The notes under the pieces are model-generated. The model had not been told where the DNA came from and did no database searches. It saw nothing but the letters and a program-made list of their open reading frames with translations. Below, one piece after another: positions 16,677-24,607 of a DNA stretch of 26,998 bases. This DNA comes from TWA4 sp034086685 (GTDB lineage: Bacteria; Bacillota; Clostridia; Lachnospirales; Lachnospiraceae). Each line of letters begins with the position of its first letter. Position 1 is the first letter of the stretch. The DNA lies in the NCBI GenBank assembly GCA_034086685.1, contig JAXDZY010000089.1:1-26998 (forward strand), read 5' to 3'. A program made the position numbers and the translations under genes.

Positions 16677-18587
16677 TCAGTCTTTTGATTTTTTCTTTTT
16701 CTTGTCTTTTTCCTTATCCTTTTTGCGTTTTTCCTTTGATTTTTCTGAAATTTCCGTATTCTCCGGAGCTTTTGCCTGATCGGGTTCGGCTTTCGGCTGG
16801 ATTTCAGTTTCCTGAGGGTAAATGATGGATTCCGTATTATAACGGGATGCAAACATATCGTAAGCATTTTGGTAAGTCTGTCCGCCGTGATGATGCATTT
16901 CATACTGGTATTCATGAGTATCCAGACCGCCCTTCTGAGCTGTCTGAATCTGGTTTAATGCAATATTGGAACAGTGGTCGGAAATTCTTTCCAGATTGTT
17001 CAGCAGTTCTACAAAAGAAATACCACTCTGAATATTACACTGGTTCTTGATGAGACGTTCAATATGTTTATCTTTCAGCTCTGCTTCCAGGTGGTCAATG
17101 ACTTCTTCCAGAGGTTCTACCTGATAAGCCAGATCCAGATTGGATTTTTCTGTTGCCTCGGCAGTAATATTCAAAATATCAGAAACAGCGGAACCAATCA
17201 CACGAAGCTCTTCAACAGCACTTTCAGAAAACGTTACTTCATTTTCCGCATCGTAGATTGCCACTTCCATGATGTTGACAGCATGATCTCCGATACGCTC
17301 CAGATCCACAAGACTGTGAACCATTTCACTGACGCGCAGATTATCTTTATCCGTAATATCCAGCTGGTTGATCCGGACCAGATAATTGCTGACGCTGCTT
17401 TCGTATTTGTCCATAAGCTGTTCCCGCTCATTGATTTTGGAAATTTTTTCCTGTGAAAAATCTTCAAACAGTGACAGAGAGTCATGAAAGTTTTTCTGAG
17501 CGAGATTGGCCATGGTGATGATGGCTTTGCGGCACTGTTCGATAGCCAGATTGGGAGAAGTAAGCAGATGCTCATTCAGAGAATCCAGAACCTTCTCTTC
17601 ACCGGTGCTTTCATCATCTTTGATAACCGTGTAAGCAAATTTGATAATCAGATTGATGCAGGGAAGCAGAACAAGGCCTGTAACCAGGTTGAAACAGGTG
17701 TGGAAATCAGCAATATTACCACGATTTACAATGGAATTCCAGCAGCTGAAGCCGAAAATAGACTGATATCCGTAAATAACGGCCATGAAAAGCAGCATAC
17801 CCACAACATTGTTGGTCACATCGATTAACACGGCCCGTTTTGCAGGCTTCTTGCCGCCGATACTTGCCAGAATAACGGTAATACATTTACCAACATTCAT
17901 ACCGAGAATGATGGGAACCATTACATTGAAGCGGATGGCACCGGTGGAGCTGAGGGCCTGGATAATGCCGACAGACGCGGAAGAGCTCTGCAGGAGGGCT
18001 GTGATGCCTGCACCGAGAAGAACACCGAGAACCGGATTGTCAAACATAAGGATCAGTTCCTGGAACCAGGGCATTTCTTTAAGGGGGGTCAGTGTATTTT
18101 CCATGGTGCTGATACCAAAGAAAATCATGCCGAGACCAAGGAACAGGCTGCCGATATCTTTTCTTTTCCTGTCTTTACAGAATAGAATCAGAAATGCTCC
18201 GATGGCAATCAGTACAGGCCCGAAAGAGGAGGGCTTCAGCATGGAAATAAAGACGCTTCCTCCTCCCAGGTCTCCCAGACGGAGAATCTGAGCAGTGACA
18301 GTAGTACCGATATTGGCACCCATGACTACGGGGACTGCGTTGGGCAGATTGATGATTCCGGCGTTTAAAAGTCCCAGAACCATAATGGTGGTTGCAGATG
18401 AACTCTGAATGACTGCGGTTACACCGGTACCAAGCAGGATTCCCTTGATGCGGTTGCTGGTCAGTTTTTCCAGCAGTTTTTCAAGACGTGCACCGGCAAT
18501 CTTTTCAAGTGCCGTGCTTAAGAAATTCATGCCGAACAGGAACAAACCAATTCCTGCCAGCAGAGGCAGAAAGTCAATAATACTCAT
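16677..18587 (-). CDS. Na/Pi cotransporter family protein with PhoU-like domain
   Basis: This 636-residue protein is a sodium-dependent phosphate carrier of the NptA/PNaS type. The N-terminal half is a membrane domain with the two inverted-repeat signatures: QSSSATT at residue 61 and QSSSASVG at residue 200. A cytosolic PhoU-like helical domain follows (about 350-545, with VSEMVHSLVDLERIGDHAVNI and LNNLERISDHCSNIA). The end is a highly charged Lys/Glu tail. I chose the ATG at 18587 because GAAAGGGAAAG precedes it and the protein begins in a membrane helix; the ATG 13 codons upstream only adds a basic stretch. Pho-box-like repeats lie upstream, which fits phosphate control. It ends at a shared bidirectional terminator. 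Confidence 0.93.
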   Translation of the reverse strand: MSIIDFLPLLAGIGLFLFGMNFLSTALEKIAGARLEKLLEKLTSNRIKGILLGTGVTAVIQSSSATTIMVLGLLNAGIINLPNAVPVVMGANIGTTVTAQILRLGDLGGGSVFISMLKPSSFGPVLIAIGAFLILFCKDRKRKDIGSLFLGLGMIFFGISTMENTLTPLKEMPWFQELILMFDNPVLGVLLGAGITALLQSSSASVGIIQALSSTGAIRFNVMVPIILGMNVGKCITVILASIGGKKPAKRAVLIDVTNNVVGMLLFMAVIYGYQSIFGFSCWNSIVNRGNIADFHTCFNLVTGLVLLPCINLIIKFAYTVIKDDESTGEEKVLDSLNEHLLTSPNLAIEQCRKAIITMANLAQKNFHDSLSLFEDFSQEKISKINEREQLMDKYESSVSNYLVRINQLDITDKDNLRVSEMVHSLVDLERIGDHAVNIMEVAIYDAENEVTFSESAVEELRVIGSAVSDILNITAEATEKSNLDLAYQVEPLEEVIDHLEAELKDKHIERLIKNQCNIQSGISFVELLNNLERISDHCSNIALNQIQTAQKGGLDTHEYQYEMHHHGGQTYQNAYDMFASRYNTESIIYPQETEIQPKAEPDQAKAPENTEISEKSKEKRKKDKEKDKKKKKSKD

Positions 18588-18683
18588 TTGCTTTCCCTTT
18601 CTTCTGGAAACTGCCGGGAATGTCACAGCTCTTCTCCCCGCAGCTTCTGATGTAATAAGTTGTTTGCATGGATTGACGTAAAA

Positions 18684-18722
18684 TTTACCAATTCTTTACG
18701 AAAACTTTGCGTACCTTTTAAA
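18684..18722. promoter_or_regulatory. Four Pho-box-like hexamers with 11-base period
   Basis: Read on the plus strand, TTTACC (18684), TTTACG (18695), TTTGCG (18706) and TTTAAA (18717) each follow a 5-base spacer, giving an exact 11-base period. This resembles the PhoP-binding arrays of Gram-positive bacteria (TTWACA-like hexamers about one helical turn apart). They lie about 97 to 136 bases upstream of the Na/Pi transporter start, in reverse orientation to that gene. No PhoP gene is in the window, so the regulator is inferred. Confidence 0.4.
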
Positions 18723-18811
18723 TTTACATTTTTTGACGCAATATTGCAAGAAGAAAATGCGGAAAGTGTGGAGAAAGTTTTATCTTTGACATATAGATGG
18801 GAAAAATATGG

Positions 18812-18851
18812 AAAAATCCCGCAGACTTTGTGAAAAGTCCACAGGATTTTT
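18812..18851 (-). terminator. Terminator of glyA
   Basis: On the minus strand AAAAATCC pairs with GGATTTTT and GACTTT with AAAGTC. The TGTG/TGCG segment between them can pair by G-U and G-C, giving about 18 continuous pairs with a TCAC loop. It lies 43 bases after the glyA stop and separates glyA from the Na/Pi transporter. Confidence 0.85.
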
Positions 18852-18894
18852 TGAGAGAAATATTTATTATTTTGTTCGTCGTAACTTTTGTGCT

Positions 18895-20133
18895 TTAGTA
18901 AAGAGGATATCTGTCGGTAACAGACTTTACAATAGCAGCTGCTTTGTCCATGGAGCCGCTGGGATCCTTCAGAGTCATGGCAATGGCATCGGCAATCAGA
19001 ATCATATCGTCCTCTTTCAGCCCGCGGGTGGTTGCTGCGGCAGTGCCGAGACGCAGTCCGCTGGTAATGGAAGGCTTTTCCGGATCATTGACAATGGCAT
19101 TTTTGTTGCAGGTGATGTTGACCTTTTCCAGAAGTTCCTCCGCAGCTTTTCCGGTGATTCCTGTTCCTCGCAGATCCAGGAGCATCAGATGATTGTCAGT
19201 ACCGCCGGAGCACAGCCTGAAGCCGTGTTCCATGAGGCGGTCAGCCAGAACGGACGCATTGGCTACAATCTGTTTTGCATACTCGGTAAAGGAAGGCTCC
19301 AGCGCTTCCTTCAGGCAGACTGCCTTGCCTGCAATCACATGCATCAGGGGACCGCCCTGGATGCCGGGGAATACGGCCTTATCGAATCTGAATTTTTCAT
19401 TCATCTCATTGCTGGACATGATCATACCGCCTCTGGGGCCGCGAAGAGTTTTATGTGTGGTGGTGGTGGTGACATGAGCGTAGGGAATGGGGCTCATGTG
19501 CTGACCGCCGGCAACCAGACCTGCAATATGGGCAATATCTGCCATGAGATAAGCTCCTGCTTCATCAGCAATCTCACGGAATTTTTTAAAATCAATAGCG
19601 CGTGGATAAGCGGATGCTCCGCATACGATCAGTTTCGGACGTGCTTCCAGAGCAATGCGGCGAACATCTTCATAATCGATCACACCATCATCATTTACAC
19701 CGTAGGGGATTACATTGAAATACTTACCGGACAGGTTGGCGCTGCTGCCGTGTGACAGGTGGCCGCCGTGATTCAGATTCATGCCCATAACGGTATCACC
19801 GGGCTGCAGAATGGCGAAAAATACAGCCATATTGGCCTGCGCACCGGAATGCGGCTGCACGTTGACGTATTCACAGCCGAACAGTTTTTTGGCACGTTCT
19901 CTTGCCAGATTTTCAACTACATCAACATGGATACATCCGCCGTAATAACGATGGCCGGGGTAACCTTCTGCGTATTTATTGGTAAGAGGGCTTCCCATGG
20001 CAGCCATTACTGCCTTGCTTACAAAATTTTCGGAAGCAATCAGCTCAATGTTGCTGTTCTGTCTTCCGATTTCATTCCGGATTGCCTGGGCAACCTCAGG
20101 ATCTGTCAGTGAAATTTCATTAAAATCGTACAT
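18895..20133 (-). CDS. glyA: Serine hydroxymethyltransferase
   Basis: This cytosolic PLP enzyme converts serine and tetrahydrofolate to glycine and methylene-tetrahydrofolate. It has 412 residues, the normal length. The PLP lysine is K228 in VTTTTTHKTLRGPRGG, and the cofactor aspartate is D199 in MADIAHIAGLV. The N-terminal ELIASENFVS-type motif is present as IELIASENFVS. I chose the ATG at 20133 (MYDFNEI) because GGGAGGAAAAATC precedes it directly; the in-frame ATG ten codons upstream lies before that site. It has its own promoter, a leader of about 158 bases and its own terminator. Confidence 0.97.
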   Translation of the reverse strand: MYDFNEISLTDPEVAQAIRNEIGRQNSNIELIASENFVSKAVMAAMGSPLTNKYAEGYPGHRYYGGCIHVDVVENLARERAKKLFGCEYVNVQPHSGAQANMAVFFAILQPGDTVMGMNLNHGGHLSHGSSANLSGKYFNVIPYGVNDDGVIDYEDVRRIALEARPKLIVCGASAYPRAIDFKKFREIADEAGAYLMADIAHIAGLVAGGQHMSPIPYAHVTTTTTHKTLRGPRGGMIMSSNEMNEKFRFDKAVFPGIQGGPLMHVIAGKAVCLKEALEPSFTEYAKQIVANASVLADRLMEHGFRLCSGGTDNHLMLLDLRGTGITGKAAEELLEKVNITCNKNAIVNDPEKPSITSGLRLGTAAATTRGLKEDDMILIADAIAMTLKDPSGSMDKAAAIVKSVTDRYPLY

Positions 20134-20298
20134 GATTTTTCCTCCCATTATACGTCGATACATATATATATAAATCGAATTGTTCTGTCATCTGGTCATG
20201 CTGCTGATACGTATCGTAATATTGGTGCATAGCCGCCGGTTTTCACGAAAGATGTCTGTTTAAGCAGGTATTAATGTCCGGGGGCGCACAGTGCTGTC

Positions 20299-20327
20299 AT
20301 TATACCACAGACAAACGTCCGTAACAA
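20299..20327 (-). promoter_or_regulatory. glyA promoter with inverted repeat over the -35
   Basis: On the minus strand TTGTTA (20327-20322) and TATAAT (20304-20299) are 17 bases apart. GTCCG and CGGAC (20317-20321 and 20329-20333) form an inverted repeat centred on the -35, a place where a repressor could act. The leader to the ATG at 20133 is about 158 bases; I recognise no riboswitch in it. Confidence 0.75.
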
Positions 20328-20402
20328 GCGGACAAATGACCGAAAAAAACTGCATATAAGGTCAAAAAATTAGGAAGTTGTATGAAATATTGAAACGAAT
20401 TA

Positions 20403-20432
20403 AAAAAAACAGGCAATTGTTCAGTGCTGTTT
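20403..20432 (-). terminator. Terminator overlapping the end of the pseudouridine synthase gene
   Basis: On the minus strand AAACAG in the last codons pairs with CTGTTT after the stop, and eight T residues end the run. The stem is short, so efficiency is uncertain. Confidence 0.6.
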
Positions 20433-21131
20433 CAGAAGACTGATCTCTTTCTGAGTGAGTTTGCGGTAAGATCCTTCCGGCAGCTGTTCATCCAGAACCA
20501 GACTTCCCATGGAAAGACGTTTCAGGCAGACCACTTCGCAGCCTGCAGCATGAAACATACGCTTGATCTGGTGAAAACGCCCTTCATGAATGGTCACCAG
20601 AGCTTCATTTTCCGAAAGCTGTTTCAGTATGGCCGGCAGCGTAGGTTTTTCGTCTCCGATATCCAGACCTTTTTCAAATGCCTTGGCTGTTTCTTCTGTG
20701 ATAATTCCTTCCACCCGTACAAAATAGGTTTTATCCACATGGCGGCGGGGAGAAAGAAGGCGGTGTGACAGAGGCCCGTCATTGGTGATGAGAAGAAGTC
20801 CTGTTGTATCTTTATCCAGCCGTCCTGCAGGAAACAGGTCAGGCCTTCGGTCTGCCTGCGCAAACAGATCGAGAACTGTGCGTTCATGGTTATCCTGTGT
20901 GGCACAAACCACGCCGGCCGGTTTGTTCAGCATATAATAGACTTCCTTTTCCGGAGAAATTTCCTGACCATCAAAACAGACCCGGTCACCGGCCGGGTCT
21001 ATTCTGAGTTCTGGTTTTTTTGAAATTTCTCCGTTGACAGTAATCAGACCTTTTTTCAGCAGCTGTTTCACCTGGGAACGGGTTCCCAGCTGCGCGTCTG
21101 AAAGAAATTTATCTAAACGGATTGACTTCAA
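20421..21131 (-). CDS. RsuA/RluB-family rRNA pseudouridine synthase
   Basis: The enzyme isomerises uridine in ribosomal RNA; which position cannot be told from sequence, though RsuA-like (16S) is the closest in size. It has 236 residues. Residues 3-55 are an S4 RNA-binding domain (IRLDKFLSDAQLGTRSQVKQ). The catalytic domain has the motif GRLDKDTTGLLL with the nucleophile Asp106, then GRFHQIKRMF. I chose a TTG start at 21131 because CAGGAG lies 7 bases before it and the S4 domain starts at once. The longer in-frame version begins inside aspS and adds non-homologous residues. It is the third gene of the hisS-aspS operon, 16 bases after aspS, with its ribosome binding site in the gap. Confidence 0.9.
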   Translation of the reverse strand: MKSIRLDKFLSDAQLGTRSQVKQLLKKGLITVNGEISKKPELRIDPAGDRVCFDGQEISPEKEVYYMLNKPAGVVCATQDNHERTVLDLFAQADRRPDLFPAGRLDKDTTGLLLITNDGPLSHRLLSPRRHVDKTYFVRVEGIITEETAKAFEKGLDIGDEKPTLPAILKQLSENEALVTIHEGRFHQIKRMFHAAGCEVVCLKRLSMGSLVLDEQLPEGSYRKLTQKEISLLKQH

Positions 21132-21147
21132 TATGATTCTCCTGTTG

Positions 21148-22974
21148 TTACTGTTCTGCATCGGCAGTGTCGGCAGCGTCTTTTTCAGCGGGAGCAACGG
21201 TTTCCAGGAACAGTTCTTCCAGCTGTCCGTGATCAACCGGTGAAGGAGCTTCGGACATGAGATCGGAAGCATCTTTAACCTTGGGGAAGGCGATAACTTC
21301 CCGGATACTGTCGGAGCCGGTCATCAGCATGATCATACGGTCAAGGCCGTATGCCAGACCTGCGTGAGGCGGAACACCGTATTTGAAAGCGTTGATCAGG
21401 AAACCGAACTGATTGTAAGCCTGTTCTTTTGTAAAGCCCAGTGCTTCAAACATCTTCTCCTGAATATCGGACTGATGGATTCTCACAGAACCGCCGCCCA
21501 GTTCCACGCCATTTAATACGATATCATATGCTTTTGCACGTACACGGCCGGGATCGGTATCAATATACTGCAGATCCTCTTCCATGGGCATGGTGAAAGG
21601 ATGATGCATGGCCACATAACGGTTTTCTTCTTCTGAATACTCCAGAAGAGGGAATTCGGTGATCCATACAAAACGGAACTCATGATTGCCTTCCAGAATG
21701 CCCAGATTCCTGGCCAGCTCCAGACGGAGTGAGCCCAGAATATTGCAGACAGCCATTTCCTTATCGGCAGCAAAAAACAGCAGATCTCCTGCTTTTGCGT
21801 TCATGGCATCTGCCAGAGCCTGGATTTCTTCCGGTTTCATGAATTTGGAAAAAGGACACTTGATGGTTCCGTCTGCGTTGATCTGCATATAAGCCAGACC
21901 CTTTGCACCGATACCTTTTGCAAAATTTACATAGGCGTCAATCTTTTTGCGTCCCAGGCTGCCCTGTCCTTCCACGTTGATACCGCGGACAACACCGCCT
22001 GCTTCCAGTGCACTTTTAAATACAACAAATTCACAGTCTTTTACGGTCTCGGACACATCAACAATCTCCATACCAAAACGAAGATCCGGTTTATCGGAAC
22101 CGAAGCGTGCCATGGCGTCTGCGTAAGGCATGCGCTGAATGGGAAGCTGGATGTCCACATTGCATACTTCTTTGAAAACTTTCTGCAGCAGCCTTTCATT
22201 TACATCAATGACATCATCAATGTCCACAAAGGAAAGCTCCATATCGATCTGAGTGAATTCGGGCTGTCTGTCTGCACGCAGGTCTTCATCACGGAAGCAT
22301 CTGGCAATCTGGAAATAACGGTCATAACCGGAACACATGAGCAGCTGCTTGAAAATCTGGGGAGACTGCGGCAGTGCATAAAAGCTGCCGGGGTGTACGC
22401 GGCTGGGAACCAGATAGTCGCGGGCTCCTTCCGGTGTACTTTTACACAGCATGGGTGTTTCGATTTCCAGAAATCCTTCCTGAGTCATGAAATTGCGTAC
22501 CAGGGTGGTAACCTGGCTTCTCATCATGAGATTTCTCTGGAGATTGGGGCGGCGCAGATCCAGATAACGGTATTTCAGCCGTACCTCATCCTTGGTGTTG
22601 CAGTTTTCTTCAATGGGGAAAGGCGGTGTCAGTGCCTCGGAAAGGATGCGCAGATCCCTGGCGATAATTTCGATACTGCCTGTTTCCATATTGGGATTAA
22701 CTGCGCCGGAACGTTTTTCCACAGTACCGGTCACAGCAATTACATATTCGCTTCTCAGCTGTCCGGCACGTGCAAAGCCCTCAGCGCCGGTGGTTTCTTC
22801 GCTGAAAATCAGCTGCAGAAGACCGGAACGGTCTCTCAAATCAATAAAAATCAGACTGCCCAGATTACGTCTTTTCTGGACCCAGCCCATAACGGTAACG
22901 GTTTCACCGATGGCAGCGCCTACTGTCTCGGCACATCGATGGGTTCTGTGCAACCCGCTCATAGATTCAGCCAT
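21148..22974 (-). CDS. aspS: Aspartyl-tRNA synthetase
   Basis: This class II synthetase charges tRNA-Asp. It has 608 residues, the length of bacterial AspRS with the extra GAD domain. The N-terminal OB-fold anticodon domain has GWVQKRRNLGSLIFIDLRDR. Class II motif 2 is FRDEDLRADRQPEFTQID, and motif 3 is GLAYGLDRMIMLM. Leu38 in RRNLGS matches discriminating AspRSs (non-discriminating forms often have His here), so it probably charges only tRNA-Asp. The C-terminus is a short acidic tail. AGGAGG lies 5 bases before the ATG at 22974. The gene is 50 bases after hisS; a small GCGGC/GCCGC hairpin lies in that gap. Confidence 0.97.
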   Translation of the reverse strand: MAESMSGLHRTHRCAETVGAAIGETVTVMGWVQKRRNLGSLIFIDLRDRSGLLQLIFSEETTGAEGFARAGQLRSEYVIAVTGTVEKRSGAVNPNMETGSIEIIARDLRILSEALTPPFPIEENCNTKDEVRLKYRYLDLRRPNLQRNLMMRSQVTTLVRNFMTQEGFLEIETPMLCKSTPEGARDYLVPSRVHPGSFYALPQSPQIFKQLLMCSGYDRYFQIARCFRDEDLRADRQPEFTQIDMELSFVDIDDVIDVNERLLQKVFKEVCNVDIQLPIQRMPYADAMARFGSDKPDLRFGMEIVDVSETVKDCEFVVFKSALEAGGVVRGINVEGQGSLGRKKIDAYVNFAKGIGAKGLAYMQINADGTIKCPFSKFMKPEEIQALADAMNAKAGDLLFFAADKEMAVCNILGSLRLELARNLGILEGNHEFRFVWITEFPLLEYSEEENRYVAMHHPFTMPMEEDLQYIDTDPGRVRAKAYDIVLNGVELGGGSVRIHQSDIQEKMFEALGFTKEQAYNQFGFLINAFKYGVPPHAGLAYGLDRMIMLMTGSDSIREVIAFPKVKDASDLMSEAPSPVDHGQLEELFLETVAPAEKDAADTADAEQ

Positions 22975-23024
22975 AATATCCTCCTGCAGCGGCCTGAAAG
23001 CCGCCTATATTAAAACATTGTAGA

Positions 23025-24272
23025 TTATCTGTTGAAAAATTCACGGAAGGTCTCATATCCCTCTCTGGAAAGCTGTTCCTTCTGGAATTTCTTGTTTTTA
23101 TTCATGGTGACAACCAGTATGCATTTGCCCTGGCTTCTTTCAGCAGCAGCTTCTTTCATGATTTCACAGAGCCTGTCGGCGGGCATGTTCTTTTCAATCA
23201 GAAAAGCAATCTTTTCCGACTGGCCGGGAACCTGGAAACCGTGCTCCATCAGCAGGGTAACGATACGTTCAAAACCGATGGAGAAGCCGCAGGCGCAGGT
23301 TTCCTTGCCGGTAAATTTGCCGATCATACGGTCATAACGTCCGCCGCCGGCAACGGAGCTGCCGAAGTCGGGCATCTCAATCTCGAAAATCGTACCGGTA
23401 TAGTAGGACATGCCTCTTACCAGTGTGGGGTCAAATACGATATCGTATGCTGTTGTCTGTGTCTGCTTTACACTGGTCATAATGGTAGTCAGGCTGTCAG
23501 CTGTTGCAGCGGGCAGATAATCACCCAGCTCATTCTTCAGCCAGCCCACAGGATCCTCCTGTGCCTCCAGTTTTGTAAACAGGTCCAGATATCTATCGAT
23601 GGAAGCAGGTGAGAATCCGCTTTCAAGAAGCTCTTTTTTCACGCCGTCAAGGCCGATTTTATCCATCTTATCCAGAATAATGAACACTTTGTCATAGGAT
23701 TCCTCATCAAAGCCGCTGTAAGCTGCCATGGCTCTCAGTACACCGCGGTCATTAATGCGGACTTTAAAGTTATCAAACAGCTTGCCCAGCAGAGTAGTGG
23801 TAGCGGTAATCAGTTCGATTTCAGCCAGGCAGGTGGGATCTCCCAGTATATCAATATCACACTGATAGAACTGACGGAAACGGCCCTTCTGGGGACGTTC
23901 TGCTCTCCAGACAGGTCCAATCTGCAGCGCCTTGAAGGGAGTGGGCAGCTGATTGGAGTTGTTGGAATAGTAGCGGGACAGAGGAACGGTCAGATCGTAG
24001 CGAAGTCCCCCATCCACCAGATCCTGCTCTGCACAGGCATTCTCCAGATTCAGCTTCTCACCGCGCTTTAAAATCTTGAAGATCAGTTTTTCATTATCAC
24101 CGCCCTGTTTGCTGCAAAGATTTTCAATATGCTCAACACAAGGGGTTTCTATCGGGGTAAAGCCGAAGCTTTTGTAGGTTTCCTTGATCAGACCGATTAC
24201 ATAATCCCGGATCTGCATCTCCGCAGGCAGAATATCTTTCATGCCGGTAACCGGTTTTTTAACCATAGCCAT
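23025..24272 (-). CDS. hisS: Histidyl-tRNA synthetase
   Basis: This class II synthetase charges tRNA-His; 415 residues. Near the N-terminus is GMKDILP. Motif 2 is VWRAERPQKGRFRQFYQCDID. The histidine-specific motif reads LVRGMSYYTGTIFE, followed by GGGRYD and the motif 3 segment GFSIGFERI. The motif has Met-Ser where E. coli has Leu-Asp. The C-terminal anticodon-binding region is only about 65 residues and lacks the last strands of the usual domain; no frameshift is seen, so this seems a real family variant. AGGAGG lies 7 bases before the ATG at 24272. It is first in the operon hisS-aspS-pseudouridine synthase. Confidence 0.96.
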   Translation of the reverse strand: MAMVKKPVTGMKDILPAEMQIRDYVIGLIKETYKSFGFTPIETPCVEHIENLCSKQGGDNEKLIFKILKRGEKLNLENACAEQDLVDGGLRYDLTVPLSRYYSNNSNQLPTPFKALQIGPVWRAERPQKGRFRQFYQCDIDILGDPTCLAEIELITATTTLLGKLFDNFKVRINDRGVLRAMAAYSGFDEESYDKVFIILDKMDKIGLDGVKKELLESGFSPASIDRYLDLFTKLEAQEDPVGWLKNELGDYLPAATADSLTTIMTSVKQTQTTAYDIVFDPTLVRGMSYYTGTIFEIEMPDFGSSVAGGGRYDRMIGKFTGKETCACGFSIGFERIVTLLMEHGFQVPGQSEKIAFLIEKNMPADRLCEIMKEAAAERSQGKCILVVTMNKNKKFQKEQLSREGYETFREFFNR

Positions 24273-24312
24273 AAGTTTTCCTCCTGTAAGTGAAATTATC
24301 TGTTATCCGGTT

Positions 24313-24415
24313 CTGTCCGAAATCAGATTCAGACAGATATACCTTTTAATCAGCATGTGCCGGTCAGACAGAAGATGATGCAGATCGCCGCCGGGACAAT
24401 ATGCCTGCTGTCTGA
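24313..24415 (-). promoter_or_regulatory. hisS leader with alternative pairing elements
   Basis: In the roughly 160-base leader, read on the minus strand, TCAGACAG (24415-24408) is followed by two exact copies of CTGTCTGA (24371-24364 and 24336-24329) and then TTCGGACAG (24321-24313). The first element can pair with either copy; the last forms a 9-pair hairpin with the second copy. The pairings exclude each other in part, as in attenuators or riboswitches. No T-box signature is visible and no U-tract follows. Confidence 0.4.
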
Positions 24416-24439
24416 AAGGACACAAATAGCTAACTATAG

Positions 24440-24468
24440 ATTATAGTAAAAATGTGCCGGGTGTGCAA
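24440..24468 (-). promoter_or_regulatory. Promoter of the hisS-aspS operon
   Basis: On the minus strand TTGCAC (24468-24463) and TATAAT (24445-24440) are separated by exactly 17 bases. Transcription should start near 24433. Confidence 0.85.
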
Positions 24469-24530
24469 GTAGGATTTGAAAAAACAAATATATTGAACAA
24501 ATGCATTGCTTTGTGAGATAAAATAACAGG

Positions 24531-24590
24531 AAAAGGCGCGAGAGAAATTTCCGGGGCGCAAAGCTCCCGGAAATTTCTTTCACGCCTTTT
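24531..24590 (-). terminator. Very long hairpin terminator after the J-domain gene
   Basis: The stem runs from AAAAGGCG (minus strand, 24590) through AGAAATTTCCGGG to CCCGGAAATTTCT and CGCCTTTT (24531), about 25 pairs with one mismatch and a 10-base loop. It lies 17 bases after the stop. The unusual length may also block transcription in both directions. Confidence 0.85.
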
Positions 24591-24607
24591 GCTTCAGAAC
24601 CGTAATG

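Noticed and set aside
18808..19755. A 315-codon plus-strand reading frame opposite glyA
   Set aside because: It lies entirely over a clear glyA coding region, has no ribosome binding site and resembles no protein; it is an antisense shadow.
20134..20163. Ten-residue N-terminal extension of glyA
   Set aside because: The ribosome binding site GGGAGG lies inside the extension, directly before MYDFNEI.
21132..21272. N-terminal extension of the pseudouridine synthase
   Set aside because: It overlaps the aspS coding region and precedes the S4 domain with unrelated residues; a TTG with CAGGAG at 21131 explains the start better.
22393..23013. A 206-codon plus-strand frame opposite aspS
   Set aside because: It is antisense to conserved AspRS sequence and has no ribosome binding site or recognisable domain.
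24273..24433. T-box or His leader peptide before hisS
   Set aside because: No GGGTGGNACCGCG-like antiterminator is visible. A frame with two adjacent CAT codons lacks a ribosome binding site and a convincing start.
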